Assembly (NCBI RefSeq): GCF_007556705.1 | Contig: NZ_VJOL01000001.1 | Location: 119,851-183,850, forward strand | DNA from: Tepidimonas thermarum | GTDB lineage: Bacteria > Pseudomonadota > Gammaproteobacteria > Burkholderiales > Burkholderiaceae_C | Direction: 5' to 3' | DNA length: 64,000 bases | Shown here: piece by piece, positions 56,601 to 64,000 of the stretch | How the letters are laid out: every line of letters begins with the position of its first letter | Numbering within the stretch: the stretch's first letter is position 1 | Translations under genes and position numbers: made by a program | Notes under the pieces: generated by a model | Database searches by the model: none | What the model was told of the DNA's origin: nothing | Seen by the model: only the letters and a program-made list of their open reading frames with translations

Positions 56601-56734
56601 ACGGCCGGCTCGTCGATCTTGGGGTATTCGCGCACCGTCAGGGCGCGAAACGAGACCAAGCCGATGAGCACGATGAGCAGCGACAGCACGGTGGCAAACA
56701 CCGGCCGGCGGATGGCGATTTCGGGCAGTTGCAT
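53669..56734 (-). CDS. RND multidrug efflux pump, inner-membrane subunit
   Basis: 1021-residue HAE1-type RND proton antiporter: twelve membrane segments, two large periplasmic loops (about 40-330, 560-860), and the proton-relay Asp pair in GLVVDDAIVVLEN (about 400-412). Family opening LPEIAIRRPVFATVLSLLIV. Ejects hydrophobic compounds, drugs or solvents through an adaptor and outer-membrane channel. The adaptor gene is 21 bases upstream; no outer-membrane factor gene is in the window. Short C-terminal tail. Confidence 0.96.
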   Translation of the reverse strand: MQLPEIAIRRPVFATVLSLLIVLIGLVSFRALTVREYPKIDEPAVTVTTRLTGASSEVVESQVTKPLEDSLAGIEGVDVITSISRPEQSQITVRFRLERDPDAAAAEVRDKVARVRGRLPDAADEPVVAKVEADAFPVVWIALSSASRSALELSDLANRIAKPRLQTATGVADVRVYGERKFSMRVWLDPLRLAAYGLTVQDVEDALRRANLEVPAGRVESLQREFNVTAATDLRTPEQFAAVVVRVVNGQPVRVGDVGRVEEAAQDERTSVRLNGRDTVSLGVLRQATANPLELSASVRGLLQRVREDLPADVQVDIANDNSVFIDRSIKAVYTTIAEAVVLVTLVIFVFLRTVRASIIPLVTIPVSLIGAFALMALFGFSINTLTLLALVLAIGLVVDDAIVVLENIYRHIEEGMTPFAAAIRGAREIAFAVVAMTLTLAAVYAPLAFTPGRTGRLFGEFALALAGAVLVSGFVALTLSPMMCAKLLRHNPAPGRFDRGMEALLQALTRGYGRALAAALRLRWGVVLIMLASAAASVWLLRTTKQELAPLEDRGVILTVVNAPDGATADYTRRYAQAIERIGQSYPEFDRIFNIVGNPTVSQGTVFFRAVPWEERERTTLAMAREIAPRLAAVPGVNAFAITSPSLGQGFRERPLNYVITTSDSYANLARVVRDFQNRMADYPGFQQVDVDLRMNKPELRLEVDRERAADLGVSVEAVARTVETMLGGRVVGRYKREGEQYDVITQTDAPQRATPQAIEQLSVRARDGSMVPLSALVRTQEVVAPRELNHFGQRRSASITANLAPDFALGEALRVMDAIAREVLPEGYTTDLNGSSREFRAASGSLALVFALAILFIYLVLAAQFESFVDPFVILLSVPLSMLGALAALKFTGGTLNVFSQIGLVTLVGLITKHGILIVEFANQLRQQGESTLAAVQRAAELRLRPILMTTGAMVLGAIPLALASGAGAESRQQIGWVIVGGMSVGTLLTVFVVPTVYVLLARQRVPGADRTPVPAAAA

Positions 56735-56755
56735 GCGCGTGCTCCTCCCGTGCCC

Positions 56756-57967
56756 TCAACCGCGCGGCGCGGCACCCACGATGCGCACCGGGACCGCGTC
56801 ACCCTGCAGCCGCTGCTGCCCCGCCACGACCACGGTGTCGCCAGGACGCAGCCCGTCGAGCACCTGCACGCGCCCCTGCTGGCGCACCCCCAGCCGCACG
56901 GGCACGCGCCGGGCCACGGCCGGCCCCTCGGCGCCGGCCTCGCGTTCGACCCGAAACACCAGCGTTTGGCCGCCCAGGGGCACGATGGCCTCCTCCGGCA
57001 CCAGCAGCGCGCCTTCGGTGACGCCCAGCACCAGCCCAACGCGCACGAACATGCCTGGCCGCAGAGGCGCGTCGCGTCCGGGCGTCAGCACCGCCCGCAC
57101 GCGCAGCGCGCGCCCCTCGGCATCGACGAGCGGATCCACCGTGTCCACCGTGGCGGCAAAGGTCTGTCCCGGCAGCGCATCGGCACGCAGCTCCACCCCC
57201 TGCCCCCGCCGCACCTGGGCCTGGTAGCGCTCGGGCACGCGGAATTCGACGCGCAGCTGTGCGGTATCTTCCAGCCGCACCAGGTCGGCACCCTCGCGCA
57301 CGTAGTCGCCGACATCGACCAGGCGCAGCCCCGCCACGCCGTCGAAGGGCGCGACGATGCGCATGCGCGCCAAGCGCGCCTGCGCCAGATCGACCTGCGC
57401 CTGGGCCACCTGCACCGCCGCGCGGCTTTCGTCGAGCACGCGCTGCGCGACGAACCCCTGGGCGACCAGCTCCTCGTTGCGGCGCAGGTTGGCCTGGGCC
57501 ACCGCCAGCTGCGCACGGGCCTGCGCCAGCTCCGCGCGCGGCAGGGCGTCATCGAGCTGGACCAGCAGCTGCCCACGCCGCACCGGCGCCCCCTCGCGAA
57601 AGCCGAGCGCGACGATGCGCCCACCGACTTCCGGGCGCACGGTGACGCTCTGGCGCGATTGCAGCGTCCCGACCGCGGGTACCGCATCGACCACGCGCTG
57701 CACCTCGACCGGGGCGACTTCCACCGCCGGCTGGCCCCGCCCGCCAGGCGCTGCCCCCGGGGATGCCGCACCCGGGCCGGGCGCTGGGCGGGCGCCGGAC
57801 CCGGTGTTGGATGCGGCCGCTGGCGCCTCACCCCGCGGGCCGGCGGTCGGTGTTTGCGCGTGCGCCGACGCGCCGCCGTCGGTGAGCCGCGGCAGCCACC
57901 AGGCCAACACCGCCGCCAGGCCCAGCCCGGTCCAAGCCGTTGCCTTTACCCATCGGGATCGGGTCAT
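56756..57967 (-). CDS. RND efflux periplasmic adaptor
   Basis: 403-residue membrane-fusion protein with an N-terminal signal anchor (WVKATAWTGLGLAAVLAWWL) and a Pro/Ala/Gly linker to about 85. Then a barrel-sandwich half with RPEVGGRIVALGFREGAPVRRGQ, coiled-coil hairpin (about 145-205, rich in Ala/Gln/Arg), GRV..PFDGVAGLRLVDVGDY, and beta-barrel. Links the RND pump to an outer-membrane channel. Co-transcribed with the pump. The linker is longer than in AcrA-like proteins. Confidence 0.94.
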   Translation of the reverse strand: MTRSRWVKATAWTGLGLAAVLAWWLPRLTDGGASAHAQTPTAGPRGEAPAAASNTGSGARPAPGPGAASPGAAPGGRGQPAVEVAPVEVQRVVDAVPAVGTLQSRQSVTVRPEVGGRIVALGFREGAPVRRGQLLVQLDDALPRAELAQARAQLAVAQANLRRNEELVAQGFVAQRVLDESRAAVQVAQAQVDLAQARLARMRIVAPFDGVAGLRLVDVGDYVREGADLVRLEDTAQLRVEFRVPERYQAQVRRGQGVELRADALPGQTFAATVDTVDPLVDAEGRALRVRAVLTPGRDAPLRPGMFVRVGLVLGVTEGALLVPEEAIVPLGGQTLVFRVEREAGAEGPAVARRVPVRLGVRQQGRVQVLDGLRPGDTVVVAGQQRLQGDAVPVRIVGAAPRG

Positions 57968-58096
57968 CGTCCACTGCTCCGCTTGTCTCGAAATCTCCCA
58001 CTGTAGCAGCGCGGGCCCGATCGTGCAGCGGCTGGGTGCCGCCCCGGCGGCGCCGCATGGGGCCGTCCGCTGCGGTCGGCGCGCGGGGGCGCCGGC

Positions 58097-58531
58097 TCAG
58101 CGCGGCACGCCGCGGTTGGCCAGGGCGTCGGCGCGCTCGTTGCCGGGGTCGCCCGTGTGGCCGCGCACCCAATGCCAGGTGATGTGGTGCCCACGCTCGT
58201 TGACCAAGGCGTCGAGGGCGCGCCAGAGGTCTTCGTTCTTGACCGGCTGGCGCGCGGCGGTGCGCCAGCCGCGCGCCTTCCACCCCGGCAGCCACTCGGT
58301 GATGCCCTTGCGCACGTACTCGCTGTCCAAATACAACTGCACACGGCACGGCCGCTTGAGCGCGGACAGCGCCTCGATGACGGCGCGCAGCTCCATGCGG
58401 TTGTTGGTGGTGGCACGCTCGCCGCCAAACAGCTCGCGCTCGGCGCCGCCGGCACGCAGCAACGCGCCCCAGCCGCCCGGTCCGGGATTGCCTTTGCAGG
58501 CGCCATCGGTGTAGATCGTGACTTCGGTCAT
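58097..58531 (-). CDS. rnhA: Ribonuclease HI
   Basis: 144-residue RNase H1 degrading RNA of RNA-DNA hybrids. Metal-binding acidic residues are in place: Asp9 ([17 protein letters not shown]), Glu in NNRMELRAV, Asp in LYLDSEYV and Asp in GNERADALA. The ATG at 58531 overlaps the methyltransferase stop (ATGA). Normal length. Confidence 0.96.
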   Translation of the reverse strand: MTEVTIYTDGACKGNPGPGGWGALLRAGGAERELFGGERATTNNRMELRAVIEALSALKRPCRVQLYLDSEYVRKGITEWLPGWKARGWRTAARQPVKNEDLWRALDALVNERGHHITWHWVRGHTGDPGNERADALANRGVPR

Positions 58532-59400
58532 GGCAGTGTGGCTTCGCCGTCGGACGGTCGATCGCGGCGGGCGACCACGGCCGGGGCGGCAGCGGCCCGG
58601 GTCGGGCGCCACGCCGGCCCGAGCAAGTGCAAGCCGCGCACGCGCTTGACGGCGACGATGAAATAGACAGCCCCCAGCGGGGGCCACCAGCGCGCGCCCA
58701 GCCGATCCATCCAGGCCAAGCGGTCGAGCCAGCGCTGGGAGCGCACCGCCAAGCGGTAGCAGCCGTGCTGCGCCTGCGCAACCTCGAAGCTGAGCAACCG
58801 CAACCAGTCGCGCAAACGCCACGCGCCGATGAAGGCACCGGCCTCGGGCAAATACAAACGCGCCAGCGTCCAGCCGCCCAAGCCCAGGCGCGCCAGCGCG
58901 TGCGCGCGGTATTGGCGCAGCCCCCACCAGCTCGCCGGGTTGAGGCCGGAGATGATGACGCGGCCGTTGGGCACCAGCACGCGCTCGACTTCGCGCAGCA
59001 CGGCGTGTGGATCGGCGCTGAGCTCCAGCGTGTGCGGCAACAACACCAGGTCGAGGCTGGCCGCAGGAAACGGCAGCGCCGCCGCGTGGGTGACCAAATC
59101 GACACCGCGCGCCGATGCCGCGGCCGCCGCGGCGATCGACGTCGGATCGGGTGCCTCCGGCAACGCCAGCCAGCGGTGCGGCATGCGGTTGCCCGCCAGC
59201 GCGTCGAGCTGCGGCAGCCCCAGCTGCAACGCGTGAAAGCCAAACGCATCGGCCACTGCTTCGGCAAAGCGGGCGCGCTCCCAATCGAGCAGGTAGCGCC
59301 CCGGCGGCGTGGCAAACCACGCCGCCAGCTCGGCGCCCAGGGCGGCGGACAGGGCTGCGGTGCCCTCGATCGGTTGGTCTGGCGTCGGCGCTTCGGCCAC
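58528..59400 (-). CDS. Class I SAM-dependent methyltransferase
   Basis: 290-residue Rossmann-fold methyltransferase of the Methyltransf_11 type. The central strand-loop [20 protein letters not shown] (about 117-136) and [17 protein letters not shown] (about 145-161) fit motifs IV-VI. The usual acidic motif I is degenerate, so the exact substrate is not clear. The start is a GTG at 59400. In related genomes such a gene often sits between gloB and rnhA; here gloB is absent and a NYN-like gene precedes it. Confidence 0.85.
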   Translation of the reverse strand: MAEAPTPDQPIEGTAALSAALGAELAAWFATPPGRYLLDWERARFAEAVADAFGFHALQLGLPQLDALAGNRMPHRWLALPEAPDPTSIAAAAAASARGVDLVTHAAALPFPAASLDLVLLPHTLELSADPHAVLREVERVLVPNGRVIISGLNPASWWGLRQYRAHALARLGLGGWTLARLYLPEAGAFIGAWRLRDWLRLLSFEVAQAQHGCYRLAVRSQRWLDRLAWMDRLGARWWPPLGAVYFIVAVKRVRGLHLLGPAWRPTRAAAAPAVVARRDRPSDGEATLP

Positions 59401-59413
59401 GGCGGTGGCGGCG

Positions 59414-60367
59414 TCAGGCGGTGGTTTCGGTGGCGGCGGCGACCGGCTGCTCGCCTTCGCCCAGCACGGTGGCGCGCACCATTTCGCGCATCAGGCGCTT
59501 TTCGGGAAAGCTCAGGTTGCGCCCGAGCTCGCGCCGAATGCGCATGAGGATGCGCCGGTCGGCCTCGGGCGGCACCCCCTGCTGGCTGCGCATGGCATCG
59601 GCCAGGTCCAAGCGCTCGTCGTGCGGCTCGTCGGCCCACCAGCCCTCGATGATGCGCGCCACCTGGGCACGCCATTGCGCATCGGGCTCGGCCACCGCCT
59701 CGGGCGCCGCCGGTGCTGCGCCCGAAAAGCTTTCGTCGTCGCCGGCCTGGCCGGCGCGCTGGGCGTAGTAGCCCGCCCCGGGGGTGGTCAGCGCGGTCCA
59801 GGCACTCAGCGGCATGGCCACGCGGCGGTCGGCCTGCATCAGCAGGCGTGCCCAGCTCGGGTCCTCGGCGGCCAAGCGGGCGTAATCGTGCACGGCATCA
59901 TCGGCCACCAGCACCACGCGCGCGCCATGCCGCTGGGCCTCGTCGAGGTACGGCACCAAGCGCTCGTCGTCGCTGGCCACCAGCAGCCAGCCACTGCCGT
60001 GACGGGCCAGCTGCACCAGTTCCTGCCCCATGGCGCGGATGAGCGCCAGACCGCCATCGGTGGCGTGGCGCGGCACCAGGCGAAACACCACGTCGTCGTG
60101 GAGCTCGGTGGGCGCCGCATCGGTGTAGACCACGGTGCGCAGCAAGGGGGCCTCGGCCCCGGCCAGACGGGCCACATGGGAAAAGACCGCCGGCAGCGGC
60201 GCGCGTTGGATGGTCACCGATTCGGCCCCCGTGACCTGCGCGGCCAGCCAGGCCAAATACCGTTCGTCAACCAGCGCCACGACCGGGCCTTGAAGCGATG
60301 GGGAAGCCGTGGGGCCGCCGCTGCGGCCGGTGGCACGCTTGTGCAAGTGAAATTTGGTTTTCATCAT
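59414..60367 (-). CDS. Putative NYN/PIN-like domain protein
   Basis: 317-residue protein whose first ~190 residues resemble the NYN branch of PIN-like nucleases: ALVDERYLAW, then LVASDDERLVPYLDEAQRHG (about 137-156) and ARVVLVADDAVHDYA. Asp-rich strand ends would be the metal site, but the match is loose. The C-terminal part (about 215-317) is Ala/Glu-rich with no fold I recognise. ATG choices at 60376, 60367 and 60364 are equally possible. Upstream of the methyltransferase by 13 bases. If real, it would be an RNA-processing enzyme. Confidence 0.6.
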   Translation of the reverse strand: MMKTKFHLHKRATGRSGGPTASPSLQGPVVALVDERYLAWLAAQVTGAESVTIQRAPLPAVFSHVARLAGAEAPLLRTVVYTDAAPTELHDDVVFRLVPRHATDGGLALIRAMGQELVQLARHGSGWLLVASDDERLVPYLDEAQRHGARVVLVADDAVHDYARLAAEDPSWARLLMQADRRVAMPLSAWTALTTPGAGYYAQRAGQAGDDESFSGAAPAAPEAVAEPDAQWRAQVARIIEGWWADEPHDERLDLADAMRSQQGVPPEADRRILMRIRRELGRNLSFPEKRLMREMVRATVLGEGEQPVAAATETTA

Positions 60368-60550
60368 CGATAGCATTGAAGGTCGAAGGCGGCGGCTAAA
60401 GGCCGGCCGCAGCGCATAAAGGCCCGCACGCGACACCACCAGGCCGCGCCCAACGGCGGCATGCCTGGCGCCGGCGGGGCCATGGGCCCCGCCGCCGGTG
60501 CGGACGGCCGCATTGTGCCGCAAGCGGCGCCGCCGAGCAGCGCGAGGCGC

Positions 60551-61303
60551 TCAGCGCGGGTCCGCGGCCGGTTGCGCGGGCGCCGCCGCCCCCAGCACCC
60601 ACGCGAGCCGGCGTTGGGCGCGGCGCGCGGTCTCGGTGTCGCCCGCGGCCTCGGCCAAGCGCGCCTGCACCCCCAGCCACATGGCCAAAGGAACACGCCA
60701 GCCTTGCGCGGACGCGGTGTCCACCAACAACGCCACCCCGGCCGCGTCCAAGCGGCCGGCGCGCCAGGCAACGCCACCGCCCACCAAGCGGGCCAGCGGG
60801 TCGTCGATCGCAGCCAACAGCGGCGTCAGCGGCGTATCGGCGCCACCCGCTGCGCCACCAACTGCGCCCCCCGCCAGCGCAGCCGCCAGCGCCTGATGCA
60901 CCGGGGGCAGCGCCGCGCGCTGCGCGGCGTCCAGCGGCTGCAGCGCCAGGTAGGCGGCGTAGGCGCGCTCGGCGGCGCCGGCATCGGGCAGGTAGGGTTG
61001 CGCCGGCAGGCAGCCGTCCCACGCCAGGGCGGCTTGGTCGAGCGCGCAGCGCGCCAGCGCCACGCGCGCCAAGGCGTCCGCCTGCCCGGAGGCCGCCGCC
61101 GAGCGCACCGCCGTCTGCCAGTGCTGCTGCGCCACGCGCGTGCGCCCGGTCAGCTGCGCGGCACTGGCCTGCTCGACGGCCAGCCGCGCCTGGAGCCGCC
61201 ACTCGGGCACAGGTGGCGCGGCGCAGCCCGCCACCAGCGCCGCCCACACCAGGGCCAGGTGCCCGATCCGACCGCCCAGGATGGGCCGCAACGTCGTCTT
61301 CAT
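60551..61303 (-). CDS. Lipoprotein of an MCE transport cluster, unknown fold
   Basis: 250-residue Ala-rich lipoprotein: signal and lipobox LVAGC (Cys27). The mature region is helical with no recognised domain (TPR-like spacing around 60-110 is possible). Its start overlaps the MCE gene stop by ATGA. The usual partner in this slot is the PqiC/auxiliary lipoprotein of MCE transport systems, but this sequence does not show that family's motifs. Function by position only. Confidence 0.65.
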   Translation of the reverse strand: MKTTLRPILGGRIGHLALVWAALVAGCAAPPVPEWRLQARLAVEQASAAQLTGRTRVAQQHWQTAVRSAAASGQADALARVALARCALDQAALAWDGCLPAQPYLPDAGAAERAYAAYLALQPLDAAQRAALPPVHQALAAALAGGAVGGAAGGADTPLTPLLAAIDDPLARLVGGGVAWRAGRLDAAGVALLVDTASAQGWRVPLAMWLGVQARLAEAAGDTETARRAQRRLAWVLGAAAPAQPAADPR

Positions 61304-62304
61304 GGCAACCGCACCTCCGCGTCGCGCGCAAACGGCCAGCGGCGCTGGATGTCGAGGATCATGCCATCGACGCGGCGCAAGGTGGCTTCCACCTCGGCGC
61401 GCAGCGCGTCCAGGTCCTGCGTGGCGGCGCGGGTGTTGCTGGCGATCCCGTGCACCTGTTCCAACACCCCGTCAACCCGCTGCAGGGTGGCGCGCACGCC
61501 CACCAGCAGCTCGCGCGCTTCGCGCGCACCGGCCTGCACCTCATCGGCCAGCCCCTGGGGGCCGAGCACGCGCGCGTCGGCACGCTCGATGAGCCGGTCG
61601 GTGCGCTCGGTCACGGCCTGCAGCCGCTGCAGCAGGCGGCGTGTGTCGTCCAGCGTGGCGGTGACGCGCGCCCGATCGGCCGGGTTGCCCACCAGCACGC
61701 CCAGGACGCCCTCGCGTCCGTTGGCGCGCGCCAGCAGCTGCTGGATGTCGCGCAGGCTGGCGTTGAGGGGCGCATCGGCGTCGGTCATCGCTTTGATCTG
61801 CTCGAGCAGCTCGCGCGCGAGGTTGACCATGCGCGGCAGGTCGGCCAGGGCATCGCCGCGCAGCACGTGTCGCTGCGCGCCGTCGGGCAGCAGCGGGCCT
61901 TCCAGCACCCCCGTGTAGGCGCGCAGCCGTGTGCCACCGACCAGGCCCCGCTCCATGGTGAACACGCTGCTGTCGCGCAGCCAATGGGCGTCGCGCCGCG
62001 CCACGTCCACCACGATGCGGGCATAGCCGTCGCCGCCGAGTTCGATGCGCCGCACGCGCCCGATCGGGAAGCCGGAAAACGTCAGGTCCATGCCAACGCT
62101 CACGCCTTCGGCGTCGTCGGCCAACAACACCAGCGTCTGCGTCGGCTCGAACACCCCGCGCGCATAAAGCAAATAGCCCGCCGAGGCCACCAACAGCGCA
62201 CCCAGCAACGCGAGCAGCCAGCGCGCGCGGCGCTCCAGCGCCGGCGCGCCGTCATCGGCCGCGGACGGGGGTGTGGGTGGGGTGGACTCGGTGGCGTCTT
62301 GCAT
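61300..62304 (-). CDS. MCE/MlaD-family lipid transport protein
   Basis: 334-residue protein: short cytoplasmic tail, one membrane anchor (about 28-48, WLLALLGALLVASAGYLLYA), a MlaD/MCE domain (about 55-150, DAEGVSVGMDLTFSGFPIGR), and a long helical coiled-coil tail (about 155-325). It binds phospholipid in the periplasm and pairs with a MlaE permease, encoded 3 bases upstream. ATGA overlap with the lipoprotein gene. Confidence 0.88.
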   Translation of the reverse strand: MQDATESTPPTPPSAADDGAPALERRARWLLALLGALLVASAGYLLYARGVFEPTQTLVLLADDAEGVSVGMDLTFSGFPIGRVRRIELGGDGYARIVVDVARRDAHWLRDSSVFTMERGLVGGTRLRAYTGVLEGPLLPDGAQRHVLRGDALADLPRMVNLARELLEQIKAMTDADAPLNASLRDIQQLLARANGREGVLGVLVGNPADRARVTATLDDTRRLLQRLQAVTERTDRLIERADARVLGPQGLADEVQAGAREARELLVGVRATLQRVDGVLEQVHGIASNTRAATQDLDALRAEVEATLRRVDGMILDIQRRWPFARDAEVRLP

Positions 62305-62307
62305 GGC

Positions 62308-63102
<795 letters not shown>

Positions 63103-63114
63103 GGCGTGAGGATA

Positions 63115-63663
63115 TCAGCCCTCCAAGGCCCAGACGATGTGCTCGCGCACCCAACCGGTGGGGTCGGGATCGTTGCATGCGCTGGCCAGGGCGGCCGTGA
63201 TGGCAGCCGCGCTGGCCGTGTCGCCGCGCGCGCGGGCGGCGGCGCGCGCATTGCCCAGGGCCACCGCCAGGTTGCGTCGCCAGCGGGCGTAGCCGATGCG
63301 GCGGATCGCGCTGCCTTCGGTGAGGCGCTCGAAATCGGCCTCGGTCCACGCCCACAGCTCAAGCAGGCGCGGCGCGGCAAGTGGCGCGCGCGCATCGAAG
63401 TCGGGCAGCGGGCTGCGGCGTGCGTACTTGTTCCAGGGGCACACCAGCTGGCAGTCGTCGCAGCCGTAGATGCGGTTGCCCATGGGCCGGCGCAGCGGCT
63501 CGGGGATAGGGCCGTCGTGCTCGATCGTCACATACGAAATGCAACGCCGGGCATCCAGGCGGTACGGTGCCACGATAGCCTGCGTTGGGCACACGTCCAC
63601 ACAGGCGCGGCAGCGGCCGCAGTGCGCGGCCACGGCAGGCGTCGGTGGCGTGCACCGCCGCAT
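63115..63663 (-). pseudogene. queG: queG remnant: C-terminal half of epoxyqueuosine reductase
   Basis: 182 residues that match only the Fe-S and C-terminal part of QueG (usually about 350-380 residues). Both 4Fe-4S clusters are intact (CGRCRACVDVCPTQAI; CDDCQLVCPWN), as is the HEAT-like tail TGWVREHIVWALEG. The N-terminal cobalamin-binding half is missing. An ATG at 63663 begins the fragment (MRRCTPPTPAVAAHCGRC) just before the first cluster. The upstream DNA is a different gene (amiC tail), so the break is at about 63660-63690. A short expressed ferredoxin-like product is possible but unlikely to make queuosine. Confidence 0.78.
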
Positions 63664-63692
63664 TCTAGGGCGGCGCGTGCGCGTGCGTTGGC

Positions 63693-63881
63693 TCACAGCG
63701 AGCGGTTGCGCGCCAGCGGCGGGTTGTGCTCGAAGTAGCGCTGGATGCCACGCGCCAGCGCTTCGGCCATGCGGGCTTGGAACGCCGGGTCGCGCAGCCG
63801 GCGTTCTTCGTCCGGGTTGCTGAGGAAGGCGGTCTCCACCAGCACGCTCGGGATATCGGGCGCGCGCAGCACGGCAAAACC
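63693..63881 (-). pseudogene. amiC-type amidase, C-terminal fragment
   Basis: 63 residues up to a normal stop, matching the end of N-acetylmuramoyl-L-alanine amidase: [19 protein letters not shown] then SNPDEERRLRDPAFQARMAE. The Glu of VETAF is one of the catalytic/zinc-site residues. Upstream the frame turns into antisense of a MoxR gene at about 63881, so about 80% of the amidase is missing here. Part of the chimeric end of the window. Confidence 0.8.
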
Positions 63882-64000
63882 CGTTCGAGCAGCTGGGGAC
63901 CCACGCCCTGCCGGAGTCGCAGCTCGACCGCTTTTTGATGCGCCTGTCGCTGGGCTATCCCACACCGGCCGCGGAGCGCGCGCTGCTGTGCGGCGAGGAC
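63878..64000 (+). pseudogene. MoxR-family ATPase, internal fragment
   Basis: 41 codons reading [19 protein letters not shown] and [18 protein letters not shown] on to the window end, the sensor-1/arginine-finger part of a MoxR AAA ATPase. Its N-terminal part, with Walker A and B, should lie upstream but is replaced by the reversed amiC tail. The joint is at AAAACCCG (63876-63883). Confidence 0.8.

Noticed and set aside
53807..58006. 1399-codon plus-strand open frame opposite the RND pump
   Set aside because: Antisense to two strongly supported genes and composed of repeated His/Gln/Arg runs typical of shadow frames.
63878..64000. Complete MoxR gene at the window end
   Set aside because: Walker A and B regions are absent upstream; only the segment after the sensor region is present.

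Overview
The window is about 70% G+C and densely coded on both strands, with short gaps and many ATGA/TGATG gene overlaps. The gene content (pobR-pobA, an IclR regulator, LivFGHM-type carboxylate transport, hom-thrC-moeA-moaDE, PIN-PhoH, SelO-MsrB-YciB-BolA) fits a betaproteobacterium of the order Burkholderiales, probably Comamonadaceae or a close relative. That assignment is inference from content and style, not from a marker gene. I saw no rRNA, tRNA, CRISPR array, insertion sequence or phage genes. No gap between genes exceeds about 250 bases.

Layout. Bases 1-1482: a TacA/TacT-like toxin-antitoxin pair with a perfect operator palindrome, and a nuclease lipoprotein whose frame runs into the antitoxin gene. 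1492-3696: an IclR regulator divergent from pobA (4-hydroxybenzoate hydroxylase). 3654-8920: a YgiQ radical-SAM protein, a MaoC-like hydratase, an HSL-type esterase and an iron-type alcohol dehydrogenase. 8961-11688: a translationally coupled operon of two HDOD proteins and a patatin-like lipase. 11737-16691: tex, divergent from a protein with two Cache-like regions, a CheW domain and no membrane segment.

16710-32343: thirteen genes all on the minus strand form an uptake, activation and oxidation block. In transcription order these are an acyl-CoA ligase, a five-gene ABC transporter, FadB, thiolase, acyl-CoA dehydrogenase, SDR, thioesterase, an MDR reductase and a second SDR. A near-perfect TetR-type palindrome lies upstream of fadB, and a Crp/Fnr-family regulator is divergent from the ligase. 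33252-36915: selO-msrB-yciB-bolA and a periplasmic PpiC isomerase. 37037-41471: a glycan-precursor locus (flippase-like membrane protein, GT2, UDP-glucose dehydrogenase, UDP-glucuronate epimerase). 41577-44237: clpB with a clear sigma-32 promoter. 44328-50538: an aminotransferase-hom-thrC-moeA-moaD-moaE run joining threonine synthesis to molybdopterin synthesis.

50649-57967: an Mth938-like protein, a Bcp/PrxQ peroxiredoxin with its own terminator, PIN-PhoH, and an RND efflux pump with its adaptor. 58097-63102: rnhA, a methyltransferase, a NYN-like protein, and a lipid-transport set (MlaE-like permease, MCE protein, lipoprotein) without an adjacent ATPase. The last 900 bases hold pieces of three genes abutting each other: the C-terminal half of queG, the last part of an amiC-type amidase, and an internal piece of a MoxR ATPase. 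The amiC/moxR joint lies in a short microhomology. This end is either a real rearrangement or an assembly chimera and should be treated with caution.
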